A stretch of 64,000 nucleotides of DNA from Pomacea canaliculata. Lineage: Eukaryota; Mollusca; Gastropoda; Architaenioglossa; Ampullariidae. Below, one piece after another: positions 52,723 through 64,000 of this stretch. Location: contig NC_037592.1 in assembly GCF_003073045.1 (NCBI RefSeq), forward strand, positions 6,065,924 to 6,129,923. Reading direction: 5' to 3'. The notes beneath the pieces are model-generated. The model made no database searches. It was not told where the DNA came from and was given only the letters and a program-made list of their open reading frames with translations. The position numbers and the translations under genes were made by a program. Each line of letters opens with the position of its first letter. Within the stretch, counting starts at the first letter, position 1.

Positions 52723-55700
52723 ATGGCTCATCCAAACAAAGCTCTGCCACTTAGCAAAATGGCAACAGAACTAAACACAGCGGCTGAGTCTAGTAACTGG
52801 ACTCTGGTCAATGACTTGCTGAGTGTCGATGGCGTCTGTAGGTGTGATGTAGAGCAGTGCAGTCTCCTCCATAAACTGGCAGCAGCACCGGAAGTCAGCC
52901 TCTCACTGGCAGGAGACATACTGACAAAGATTCTGAAACACAAAGTAGACATCAACATGGTGGATACAAGCGGTGACACAGCTGTCGTGGTGGCTGCCAG
53001 ATGTGACAACACAAAGATGGTGATGGAGCTTCTATCCCGACAGGCAGCTCTACCACCTGATGTAACACACGTGTGTTCTTTCTTGCAGACTCTGACTAAC
53101 AACTGGAAACCACAAGAGACGCCTTATATGCACGCGCTTGTTGTCAAACTGTTGTGGGACAGACTACAAGACACAGCACTACACAGCTGTCACAAACAGC
53201 TTCACCACACACTGGTCCGGCTGGCAGTCACGTTTCACACGTCACTTGTACGTGAAATGTTTGTAACAGAACAACAAGTGAACTCTGTAGACAGTGAGGG
53301 GATGGCCGTGTTACACAGAGTGGCCATGTTTGATAGCGATGACCATGTCCGCCTTTTGCACTATTTCATCAGCAAAGGGGCAAATGTCAATCTACAGAAT
53401 ACTTCCGGTGACACACCTCTACATATTGCTGCCAAAAATAGCAACTGGATGATGATGGAGGCTCTGTTACACCGACAAGCCTACTGTGATCTGGTTAATT
53501 GTGAACAGCGCTCAGTTCTACACATTGTCGCTTCTTACACTAACCTTGAAGATTGTTATAACATCAATAAGATCTTCCGTTGTTAAGTCGTAACAACAAC
53601 GACATCAACAAAAAAGACGGTGAGGGAAACACAGCCTTACATCTGGCAGCACTCGCCGGTAACCTATCGTTAATGACGACATTATTAGGTCGAGGTGCTC
53701 GTGCTGATGGTGTTAACAATGAACAGAAGACAGTGCTACTCATGATGGCGATGACCAAAAGAGAACTATTCTCGAATATCAATTCATACATAAACGTTTT
53801 AGTGCTGACTGTAAAGAGAGGCGCTGATATTCAACAAAAGAATTGTGATGGTAACTCTGCTCTGCATCTTGCCGCCAAACATGACAGCTGGATCATGGTG
53901 GAATTTTTGTTGAAGTATGTTGACGATGCTGGTCAGCCTGACAGTGAAGGCTTCAACATTCTGCACAGACTTGCCATAGCAACATCCTTGCAAGACCACA
54001 GTTTGTTTCACAAGGTGGCTCAGAAAGTTGGTGACATCAATGCAAAAAGTAAAACAGGCGATACAGCCATACACCTGGCTGCAAAATGTCAGAACTGGGA
54101 CATGGTCAAGCTGCTAGAACAAGAAGGCGCCGCATGGGACGAACTAGACAGCGAAGGCTTTCATATTGTTCACAGATACGCTATGGGAAAAAACATGGAG
54201 CATAATATGCTTTCATTTTTGGATATTAGTATGTACTGTAACACTCGTTGTTGGACTGGCGATACGGTGTTCCACCTGGCTGCAAGGCATGGCAACTGGT
54301 CAGTGGTGGAACTCATTGTAGATTATGTGGATAACATAGACAAGGTAGATTCTAATGGTTTGACTGTTATTCAAAGACTTGTCATGTCAGCAACAAATAC
54401 ATTTTCTTCAGAGTATTCCTTATTCTGCCGCCTCATTGAGCTTGGCGCTGACTACACCTGTCGTGATCAAAACGGCGATACTGTGTTACACCTGGCAGCC
54501 AGAAATGGCCACTGGCAGATTGTCAAGCACCTTACGAACCTTGGCGCTGAAGTAGACACAAAAGATAGCGAAGGGTTTTCGATTCTTCACAGAATAGCAA
54601 CAGAAGAGAAAAGGTCTGATTCAGTCACTGCTAAAGAACTTTCACAGTGCGGTGCAATTATAAAACAAAAAGATCTTCAAGGAAACACACCTCTTCATCT
54701 TGCTGTCCAGCATAAAAATTGGGCCGTGGCCAAAGACCTCGTAAAATGCGGGGCAGATGTTAACGATGTCGACGCTGAAGGCTTCACAGTCCTTCATAGG
54801 CTAGGACAGATACACAATTATGATCACTCAAGTTTATCACTAATTGAGCTTTTACTTGAAAAGGGAGCTAGGTCTGACATTGTGTCAAATGGTGGTGAGA
54901 CCGTTTGGAAAATTGTAGTTCAGAATGAAAACTGGAGAATGATGGAATGTTTACTTGCTTCACGCAGACTTGTATTTAAAGAACACGAAGACAAATATCT
55001 TTTGCACAATTTAGTTTGCAGTCACCAAGGAGACAACCACGTCGAGCTCTGTGACCTGATTCAGAAAAGATTACCTGTAAATGCTAAGGATCGTGATGGC
55101 AACTCGCTGCTTCATCTCGCAGCAGGGGCAGGTAACTGGAAGTTGGTAAAAGGTTTGATACTAAAAGGTGCACGTGAAAACATGGTAGACAGCAAAGGTC
55201 TGTCAATTTTACACAGATTTGTTATTGGTGCTGACAGAGGAATGTACAGTTATAATGATACTTTAGATATGATTATGGATTCTGGTGTTAGTGTGAACGC
55301 CTTGGACCCTCGGGGTAACACAGCATTACAAATTGCAGCAAAACGTAGGCTGATGGGCATTGTGGACCGCCTAATAGACAGCACTGAAAATACAAACACA
55401 AAAGATGACGAGGGCTTTACTCTTCTGATGAGAGTATCACAAACGCCCTCGCCAGAATGTCTTTCTATTTGTCAGCGTCTGGTGCAGAAAGGTGCTGACA
55501 TCAACATCTGCTCCCCAGACGGCGAATCAGCTCTTCATCTTGCAGTCAGAAACAACAACTGGCCTGTAGTAGAATTACTGATGAACAGCGGGGCTCGATT
55601 TGAGGTTGAAATTTTGGAAGGTCTTTATCCTGTGCACAATCTAATAAAACATTCCACATTTGCTGAGGATAGTCAACTAAAATTAATGACATTCTTAACA

Positions 55701-57477
55701 TACAGTGACCATTCCACATCTTCTGAAGACAGTCAACTGAAACTACTGACATTGTTAAGAGACAGGGACTTTCTGTTAGCACACCAGATCCAAGGGGAAA
55801 GACACCCGCAGAACTTGCATTCACACTCAAGAAATGGAAACTTTTCATAATACCTTTTAGAATCAGGAGCTCATCTTAATCCACCTCTGAGAAAGGGAAA
55901 CTCATATTTTCATGAATTTGCAAGAAACACTTCTGCTTGCAGCAACATGACCGATATTACACGTCTCTTGCTTAGCCGTGGTTTCGACATAAACCTCAGA
56001 AACGACGATGGTGATACGCCTGTCCATGTGGCGGCTGATGAAGGCAACTGGGACACTGTAAAAACATTTGTGGATCACGGCGCTAGTACAAGCATACCTG
56101 ACAGTAAGGGTTATTATTTACTTCATAAGCTTCTTAATAAACAGACCCAGAACATTGCTATTTATATCTATCATTCAAAGACCTCCACCTACGAATCCCT
56201 TGAACAACTCCTAATAAGGACATTAGTAACACACGGCGAAGACGTCAACCGTCGAGGGCCAGACAACAAGACAGCCCTGCAAATAGCGGCTGGCAACGAC
56301 GAATGGGAAATAGTCGGAAAGTTAATTTCATTAGGAGCTGTTTATGAACTCAACCAGAATGAAAAACTGTCAGCTTTAAAACACCTTGACAGCTGTCATT
56401 GGGAAGATGTCACCAGGGAACAACTGCATCTTTTCATAAAATACATAGCAAATGACGGTTCTGCTATTAACAATTCGTTTCAAGAAGAGTACGGATATAG
56501 GAACCCAAAAACTGTGCTGCAGAAGTGTGTAGAACAGGCTAATTGGAAGATGGCGATTGCCTTAGTTGAATGCGGAGCAGACGTCAGTAACATGCTCTTA
56601 GAGCTGATGATGTCCAGATACTCGCAGGAAAATTACGCAACGTGGATGTGTTTTCTTGATTTATTGATATCGAGAGGTCTTGATATAAATACTAAACTTG
56701 TATATCGATCTGGAGTACTTTCAGTAATGACGTTTGCGAAAGCTTAGGAGAAAGTGAAGAGAATGCTACCAGTTGTTTGTTCAGTGCACTGTTGGAGAGA
56801 GGAGCCGATCCTCTTCTTGTCGAAATTTCAGGACAGACACTACTCAGAAAAGTCGTGGAGTTTGGTGGACAGCGCACTCTGAATGCTCTAAAGAAACTTC
56901 TTCCTGCTGGAGTGACAACGCATCAACCGAGGCTTACAGACGCCATATTGCTTCGCAAAGAAGTTTCTTGGAACAACCTGTCTCTCCCACAGAAAGAGCA
57001 GTACAGAAGCGACACATCTCCGCAGTCAAGCTATTGATCCAATCAGGCGCCAGCTCCAACTCAGAGTTATTTCGCTTGAATACAGAATACCAAGTGAAGA
57101 TGGCTGTGCTTGCAGACACAAATAACGATGTCAGAGAGCTCCTTGAGGTTTTAAGCAAAGCCGCCAGTGAGCCCCACTCACTTCAATCACTATGTCGTTT
57201 ATCGGTCTCTCATTGGCTTGGTTGTGGGCCTGGCAGGGCAGACAAGCTCAAGAGCTTGAAGATCCCTTCTTCGTTAAAAAATCTTATATCTTTTTGCGAT
57301 TTACTGTCCACAGAGTTTGTTTTCCATAAGCATGAAGATCTCAGCTCTAGCTTCTCAGAAGAGGATGATGACTTTCATCTCTACAGTGATTACAATGACA
57401 GTGACAGAAGCATAGATTATTCTGTCGGTGAAGATAGCTTACCCTTTCATTCAAATTTAGACTATTATTTTGAATAA
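52723..57477 (+). pseudogene. B3: long ankyrin-repeat/SOCS-box gene, frame-broken
   Basis: The ancestral start, as in B4, is the ATG at 52669, but here it is followed directly by a stop (ATGGAGTAA against ATGGAGTCA in B4). The next in-frame ATG is at 52723 (MAHPNKALPLSK). From there the frame runs 287 codons to 53586, then continues in other frames as 53580-55850, 55947-56747 and 56777-57477, with at least five shifts (near 53575, 55766, 55830, 56745 and 57000). Repeats are as in B2. The 3' end keeps VKLLIQSGASSNSELF, a SOCS box (about 57175-57305: SLQSLCRLSVSHWLGCG ... LKIPSSLKNLISF) and an acidic tail. An in-frame 60-bp tandem duplication lies at 55651-55770. A long first part (287 aa) or second part (756 aa) could still be translated, but the gene as a whole is disrupted. 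Confidence 0.75.
55651..55770 (+). repeat. 60-bp tandem duplication inside B3
   Basis: Two adjacent 60-bp units, 55651-55710 and 55711-55770, both starting attccacat and containing 'gtcaact.aaa'. They differ at several positions, so the duplication is not very recent. B1 and B2 have one unit. Being 20 codons long it kept the frame. Confidence 0.8.
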
Positions 57478-59835
57478 CTTTAATGTGCTTCAAATTTTTC
57501 ATCATCATCATCATCATCATCATTACAACAGCAACAACAACAACAGTTCCCTATCCAAAAATGACAGTAAGGGCACTTAAAGATATTTCCTCCAACTTTC
57601 ATCCAGCTTTTTCACTTTTCTCTCATTGTATGAGATGCTCTTTAATTGTGATGATAAACTGACCATGGATATTGTTGCCAAACATGAGAACTGGGTCTTG
57701 GGGGAAATTTTGTTGTTTCTGACAATTCTGCTCCATGTATCCAGTTCTTCTTTTACCTGTCATAAAATTTCTATTTTCACTTCCATTTGGTTTTTTTAAA
57801 TGTGCTTCCTTTTTCTGCTCCCCCTGCATGTTTTTGTAGACTTATGTAGATTTGTTAATGCATTAATACTGAACATTGCAATTGTACTATACAAATGAGT
57901 TTTTATTACAAATATTTCAACATACTTTATTAGAAAATATAAATTTTACATTTTTAAAAAAGTCAAAAGATTTTCTAACCATTAAACTGTATAAATGCTA
58001 TGTTTTGTATGTTAGGGATTCTGCATGATTTAAAAAGTTTTGTTCTTCATGGCAAATTTCATTTTTTTATGAAGTAATGATTCTGATTTATCATACAATA
58101 AATAGAAACAAGAGTTATAAGATTCTTTATTTAGTTAACCCTCATTGCAATCATTGAGCAGCCAAAACTGTTTTTGTACACAGGCAACAAAATGCTTCTC
58201 AGAATTACACAAATATGACTGCATGTTTCTTTCACTCTTTTACATAAATATCAGTAATATTCTGTATCAGCTGATGCTTATTATTTCTCGCAAAGATTAT
58301 GTCCACTTTAGGTGTTTGTGAATTGCTGCTTGTTTTTTTAAGGTTTACTTTATGATCATATCAGCACAATTAATTGACTTTAAACATATCTCAAATTATC
58401 CTTTCTACAATTTGATGTGTTCTGCTTACCTTAATGTCTCGTTCTTACATGATATTTTTCTATGCTTCACAATCCAAAAATTATTTTGTGTTTCTGTAAG
58501 TCCTGTTTATAAATCCCATCTTTGACCAAAAAAGATAATTTTTTTCCTATTTGATTTTACATAGCCTGTACTGTTTGTGTGTGATATACAATTTGATTAT
58601 ATGGATTAATGTATATTATTATGGACTGCCATTGATTTAATTTTAAAAACAGCAAAAAATATCTTGGTATAACTTAACAATGTTTGAGTATTTGAATCAT
58701 GCATTGTCATACGTAAATGTGAAAACATGTAGTATAAGGCATGCCTGTATACTTTTATCAGTTGAAACGTAGGTTGAGGTTGGGTTTAAATATTTTTGTG
58801 TGCAGTTATTTTTGTTAACATCAGCAATGCATTGCCAAATTTTTTTTTTCATTACATATTTGTGTGTTCATGAAGACTTACCAGTCAACAAACCTCGTTT
58901 TAATGAGCAAAAAAACAAAAGAACTGTGGAAGATAGTACATACAATATATTCATAAAATGTATGGAATTCATAAAACGTATATATGCAAATTGTTAATGA
59001 GCAAAGAATTCTTATATATGAAGTTGATATGCAAGATTTTAAATATCTGCAAGGTACATGTATCTTATTTTACTCACACATAAATGAATGAACAGTATGT
59101 CACTGTGAATGTATCAGTCACCCACCTGCTGTAGATTCATCTCTAAAAATCAAGTGTGGAGATATGCTTTCAATTTAGTACTGGCTAGAATTTTACGTAA
59201 TGCTATATTAAACATTTGGTAACATTATGCTCAAACTATTTTAACAACTGAAAGAAACTCTTCATGTTCATTGTTATTCTTTGGAAGGTTCATTCATTTT
59301 GTTAGAAGATAGGATGGGGAAGCATAATGTTTGGGGAAGGATCGAGAGGATGAATATTTGGACTTACTTTTTTTTCATAGTTTTGAATACTTTTTTTTTT
59401 AAGACTGTCACATTTTTTTTCTTTGTAAACGTTTGGTATAACCGTTATTTTAATTTTATTATAAAGTGTTTGTATGGCAATGTTTTCTAGTGTGTATATT
59501 GTTATCTTTTAAATTTGTTTTGTATTTGTTAATTTAATTTCTTTATGAACACTAGGTAAGAACAGGAAAAGGTCTACATAAGTAGGTATTTAGAGAATGT
59601 TCACACTGATCTTTTTTATATTCTGTTTTTGTTTTAGATGTATTGTTTTTATTATTTTTAACCCTGGTAGACCCATTGGATCATTAGAAACTCAAGTGAA
59701 AGTTTGCTCAGCCTGCCTGTCGATTGAAAATAAATTTCAAATAGGAGTTTAAATATTTGGATGCTCTATTTTTATGACATCATTTATAAGCATTAATTTA
59801 TATGACTGCATTTTATTTATTCTGTAATTTGTGAT
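57478..59835. other. B3 3' flank; no gene seen
   Basis: Begins with (CAT)n/(CAA)n runs (57500-57546) and then follows the B2 3' flank at lower similarity ('gtagacttatg', 'ataaatgctatgtttt', 'cacactgatctttt' near 59600). The 'aaccctggtagacccattgg' block (about 59661) matches the B1 flank at 23511. AT-rich, no coding region supported. Confidence 0.45.
57500..57546 (+). repeat. (CAT)n-(CAA)n microsatellite
   Basis: Eight cat units followed by caa/cag units directly after the B3 stop. Confidence 0.85.
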
Positions 59836-60626
59836 ATATATATAGATATGTGTGTGTATGAGAGAGAGTAGGCAAGGACACTCTTGTTCACACATCACAC
59901 AGAGTAATCTTAAACCTAAGCCAGACAAAACAACTAGTAATATTTAAAAAAGAAAAGATCAAATACAGAAAGATTATAAAACTATGTATTAACAGTTGAT
60001 CTTCAGAATATTACAATGCATGGGGAAACATTTAACTAAAAAGTATTTTGGTTCTTTAAACCAATTATTTTCAATGATGAATTTATACTTAAAAAATGAA
60101 AGCAACCAAATAAACTACCAAATTATCGCTATCCTATAATGTAAATAAAAATCACATTGGTATGTACTAAATCATGGCTGCAAGAATATTTTTCTTGAAT
60201 ATGAAAGTATCAGAATAAAAAATCAAAGGTGCTACATCATGCAATATAATAACAAATGGATCAATTTTATATGCTTTCTGTTTCAGTTTGAAGACTGACT
60301 GGCAGGCAATCGTGTATTTCATTTTTTTTAATAGAAATTTCCGCGCACTCTCGGGTACAGACCTTTCACTATTATGTTCGAGGAACAATGTCAGGGACGC
60401 GTTCAATTCACACTTTCACACTACTTCTCACTCACTGAACGCACACGTCCCCTTACGTGTTCTTTCATTCACAAATCACATAGATTTGTCATGGGCAACG
60501 AAACTTTTATATCAGTCAGCATGAAACACACACTCACACATACGATACTGCGAACTATATACAAAGTTTGTATGTCTTTCACGCCGCGGCCTGTAAATCA
60601 AAGTAGACGATTGTTTTCGAATAGAT

Positions 60627-61148
60627 TGTTAAAGTCTTAGTTACTCACACCGCACTGCCTGAAGTTATCGTCTGTGCAACCAAAAATAAAACGTCCTGGT
60701 AAATTCCTCCCTTTCCCTGGTCCAGAAATTGTGCAGTCTTGGCAACACTTGGCTGATATCCACAAACAAAACTCTTACGGGAACCACATACACGTTCCGG
60801 TTCTTAATAGGAGTAAGTGCTGACTTGGCAGACACCTAGTCGACGACTAAGAATATATTCCCTGGGATCAACACACAAGATCCAAAGCGAACACTACAAA
60901 TAAATTCTCTGGGATCGACACACAAGATCCAAAGCGGACACTCCACACTTTCAGTCCGCCTCTCTTCACTTCTCACAGTCGTCTGCTCCCTTCCAAATAA
61001 TTTTCACGCTACGTCCCTCTAAAATTGCGTCATAAAATGACGTCGGGTTCCGACGCGAAACTACGACGCAGCAAACACACTCTAGTACTGGTAAGGGCAA
61101 TAATCCCTGACTAACAACAGACAGGGCAACAACCCCCTGTTCCTAACA
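60627..61148 (-). mobile_element. Possible LTR-like block, uncertain
   Basis: On the minus strand it starts tgttaggaacaggggg and ends gactttaaca, i.e. TGTTA...TAACA as in many LTRs, and its base composition differs from the surrounding DNA. Inside is a 48-bp-period pair (60850-60945, each with 'cacacaagatccaaagcg'). No matching flank duplication, second LTR or internal genes were found; a DNA-transposon fragment is equally possible. Confidence 0.25.
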
Positions 61149-61644
61149 AACACTATTCAGCAGGTGGACAGCAATTGTGTATGTATAGAAATAAATACAA
61201 CACGTACAGGCATGCACACAGTGCGACAGATAGGGAAACATTAAGTATATTTTGCTTTTATTTATATAAATATTAAATTGTCACACAGTACTGTCAGATA
61301 TAAACACAGTATAAACCTTATTATCTCCTTTCTTGATTGCTTTTGAATTCTGCCTTAAATTCCAGATCGCCTCGAACGGGGATGTCTTCTTGGTCTGACA
61401 GGTGGTAGTGGGTGGAGAATGTGGAAAATTGATGGCACAGCACACCAAAGCAGCTGAATTATTGTTAGCCATCATGAATTATGAGTCCTGAAAATAGTCA
61501 GAGCACAGGTAGGACCCAGACGACCAGCAGTCCGACATCTTTTCAGAGCAAGTCTTCCTTCTGAACCTTTGCGCCCACTGCTGGAACCTGTTATAAGCAC
61601 GCCATCAATTACATGGCTTGTGCCAGCAAACTGCATGTGCACAC

Positions 61645-61725
<81 letters not shown>

Positions 61726-61726
61726 A
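61645..61726 (+). repeat. (GAT)n microsatellite
   Basis: About 27 uninterrupted gat units, 82 bp. Confidence 0.95.
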
Positions 61727-62279
61727 AATGCAAAATTTCTATAGCGCATACTCACACTTGTGAGGAGCGTGGTCTCAGCGTTTAACAACAAGAACGAGAC
61801 ATGAGAAACACAGAAAAACAAACAACATGAACTACGGAAGAATAAACAACAGTACCGATGACAAATAAAAAACAAATACAGAAAACGCAAAGAGGAAACA
61901 AACAACAGGCATCGAGTGTCGCGATACTGCAAAAGGAAGACGAACAGGAAAGAAGCAATAAAAACTTCTCTGACCGTTCTTTAGCTGTGGGTTAAGAGAA
62001 CGGGTCATTGTCACAAGTGTGAGTGGTTAGGTGGTGACAAAGTCGGGCTGTCACATCATCGTGAGGTTGTGACAATGTGGGGCTGCTACGTCATCGTGTC
62101 TGTTGGCCTTGTGTGACGATACTTTGTCCCGTGTATCAAAGTGCTACACCAGGTGGGTCGACAAGAGTTTAAACTACGGTGGAATGTACCCTAGCTATGC
62201 TGTATCTATCAAAACCAGTGCCATTGACAAAGAGTCGAGATAACTGTAACAAACTGATAGAGGGTTTGGTGGGGATTAA

Positions 62280-62477
62280 AACCCACACGCGATAGCAGTG
62301 AACCGAAAGTTGGTTTAAAGCTGAGTTTTCTTAGAGCGGCTTACTTTCTCTTTACTTTGTTTAGCCGTTGCTATGTACAGACATAATGCTAAAGACGTGT
62401 ATACCCAGATTGCTGTCGTTCCTGTGTAGTCTACCCAGTGCTGCAGTCAGAATGGGTGGAAGCTCTCACCTTCTCAG
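62280..62477 (+). other. Putative non-coding 5' exon of B4
   Basis: A diverged version of the B3 exon: 'gatagcagtgaaccgaaag', 'agagcggcttactttc', 'agtgctgcagtcagaatggg' and 'ccttctcag', with a strong donor gtaaag (GT 62478-62479). Acceptor 'attcacacag' AG 63325-63326 gives an intron of about 0.85 kb. Confidence 0.4.
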
Positions 62478-63357
62478 GTAAAGTTACTTCTGCAAATCAT
62501 CGTTCAAATTTCTTGCTAACTTTTAATCTTAACATATATGCTATATTCCAGTTATGACTGTTAAACAGACGAATTTTTAAACCTGTCAACTTATTTGTCA
62601 AACTGCATGCACAGCATACTCCAAATAAAAAAAAACATTCCACTGACAAAAATGTTTACAAACACACAGCATAAGGTTATTTTGCCCTCTAATATATCTG
62701 TCGTTAGATGGAAACAATTCATGTCTTTAATAATCATAGGGTCTAGATGTACCTAGCTGAAGTGTACATCTGAAAAGAAAGTAGCTTTTATGTTTTGCAC
62801 CGAACACGGTTGGCTTTCATTTTGAATTTCTTTAACTTTCCCTTTCTGTTTTATTGCTGTGGATCACATATTAAGCGAAGAAGGAATATCTATGAGTACT
62901 GACGATATGGCTTTGAAAACAACTTTCCTGCCATTGAAAAAATACAAGAGCTTTATTAACAGGGGACAGAATCTGTGTGGTAAGGTCTTGAGGTATTTGA
63001 AGATCAAAGCTTACAAGTTTGGGACGTACTAAGAAATTAAAGAAATATTAAAGAAATATTGTTACCAATAAGGTAATTTGTAATAATAGTCGTAGAAATT
63101 ATGTTGTTGGAGTAAGTTAGTCTAAACTAAGAGCCTTCATAAGTTCCTAATTAACTTCCAAAGACAGAGATTTAACAGATAAAAAGCAAATTACTAAATC
63201 GACATTTGAAAGACATGCATGCAACACAGCATTACTTTATAAATTTATTGAAAAGGAAAAACTCAAATACATCAAAATATTTGAAAAGTTTACCAGCCTC
63301 TAGACTGTTTTGATTCATTCACACAGGTAGCATCAAAGACCTCTGTGAGTAGCAGTC

Positions 63358-64000
63358 ATGGAGTCAGGTCCCCAGACTCAGGAGTCTTCAGTTGTCGCCA
63401 CAAGCCAGGACATGTCTCATACAAACAAAACTCTGCCACATATCAAAACAGCAACAGAACTAAACACAGCGGCTGAGTCTAGTAACTGGACTCTGGTCAA
63501 TGACCTGCTGAGTGCTGATGGCGTCTGTAGGTGTGATGTAGAGCAGTGCTGTCTCCTCCATAAACTGGCAGCAGCACCGGAAGTCAGCCTCTCATTGGCA
63601 CGAGACATACTGACAAAGATTCTGAAACACAAAGTGGACATCAACATGCTGGATACAAACGGTGACACAGCTGTCGTGGTGGCTGCCAGATGTGACAACA
63701 CAAAGATGGTGATGGAGCTTCTATCCCGACAGGCAGCTCTACCACCTGATGTAACACACGTGTGTTCTTTCTTGCAGACTCTGACTAACAACTGGAAACC
63801 ACAAGAGACGCCTTATATGCACGCGCTTGTTGTCAAACTGTTGTGGGACAGACTACAAGACACAGCACTACACAGCTGTCACAAACAGCTTCACCACACA
63901 CTGGTCCGGCTGGCAGTCACGTTTCACACGTCACTTGTACGTGAAATGTTTGTAGCAGAACAACAAGTGAACTCTGTAGACAGTGAGGGGATGGCGGTGT
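63358..64000 (+). CDS. B4: N-terminal part of a B-type ankyrin-repeat protein (runs off the window)
   Basis: Starts at ATG 63358 (MESGPQTQESSVVATSQDMS), 31 bp after the proposed splice acceptor, and is open for 214 codons to the window end. An in-frame ATG at 63412 equals the start still available in B3. It matches B3 closely: helical N-terminus (NTAAESSNWTLVNDLLSADG), first ankyrin repeats (DTNGDTAVVVAARCDNTKMVMELL), then the insert PPDVTHVCSFLQTLTNNW ... LHHTLVRLAVTFHTSLVREMF and the start of the next repeat (DSEGMAV). No disruption is visible so far. Whether it retains a SOCS box cannot be seen. Confidence 0.8.
   Translation, partial: MESGPQTQESSVVATSQDMSHTNKTLPHIKTATELNTAAESSNWTLVNDLLSADGVCRCDVEQCCLLHKLAAAPEVSLSLARDILTKILKHKVDINMLDTNGDTAVVVAARCDNTKMVMELLSRQAALPPDVTHVCSFLQTLTNNWKPQETPYMHALVVKLLWDRLQDTALHSCHKQLHHTLVRLAVTFHTSLVREMFVAEQQVNSVDSEGMAV

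Larger units (their letters stand above)
59836..62279. other. Spacer upstream of B4; repeats, no host gene seen
   Basis: Unique relative to the other copies. It has a short TA/GT/GA simple repeat (59836-59868), a GC-richer block with LTR-like ends (60627-61148) and a long (GAT)n microsatellite (61645-61726). The isoleucine-rich minus-strand frame is the microsatellite itself. Confidence 0.45.

Noticed and set aside
61609-61932. Minus-strand frame with a long isoleucine run
   Set aside because: It is the (GAT)n microsatellite read as ATC codons.
1-64000. tRNA, rRNA, CRISPR arrays, bacterial operon signals
   Set aside because: None seen by eye; no spaced direct repeats of CRISPR type, no rRNA-like conserved blocks and no credible tRNA box B context.
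1-64000. Origin of the ankyrin genes from a pox-type virus (ANK plus F-box/PRANC proteins)
   Set aside because: The C-terminal box fits an animal SOCS box with BC and LPxP motifs rather than a PRANC domain, and the surroundings are ordinary animal DNA with intron-like signals.

Overview
The window looks like animal nuclear DNA. It is AT-rich, has long non-coding spacers, plausible GT...AG introns in 5' untranslated regions, a hAT DNA transposon, LINE reverse-transcriptase remnants and microsatellites, and no operons. The RTE- and CR1-like LINEs and the expanded ankyrin family would fit a mollusc, perhaps a gastropod, but that is inference; nothing seen here fixes the species.

The content is one gene family: a cluster of paralogues encoding very long ankyrin-repeat proteins, each coding region essentially one uninterrupted exon, and where complete ending in a SOCS box. 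The SOCS box has an Elongin-B/C-binding BC box (SLKSLCRLTV) and, in one subfamily, a Cullin-5-type LPVP motif. These are therefore ASB-like (ankyrin and SOCS box) candidate substrate receptors of Cullin-RING ubiquitin ligases. I call the two subfamilies A (tail QPRSLKSLCRLTVSHALG, LPVP) and B (tail EPHSLQSLCRLSVSHWLG, LTIP/LKIP).

Layout: A1 tail (1-1074); an orphan A-type 3' tail (about 2296-2860); A2, a long A gene whose SOCS box is out of frame (4659-8728); a B-type 5' exon and a long putative intron holding a hAT element with a nested RTE LINE (10930-16920); B1, a decayed B gene (16980-21728); A3, a short intact A gene on the minus strand (27039-25654); A4, a short broken A gene head-to-head with A3 (32109-33512); an orphan B-type 5' exon plus a second one (36010-37683); B2, an intact 1,411-residue B gene that has lost its SOCS box through a fold-back rearrangement (41487-45722); A5, a duplicated A tail (48474-48887); B3, a broken B gene (52723-57477); and the start of B4 (63358 to the window end).

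The genes do not form a pathway together. They look like a birth-and-death array with tandem and inverted duplication, a near-identical 488-bp conversion-like tract, internal deletion producing short forms, and separation of ankyrin arrays from the SOCS box at two loci. The A3/A4 divergent pair shares a conserved 5' exon with a tiny upstream ORF. Some frameshifts could be assembly errors, but start-codon loss in B1 and a stop just after the ancestral start in B3 are substitutions, which argues that at least part of the decay is real.
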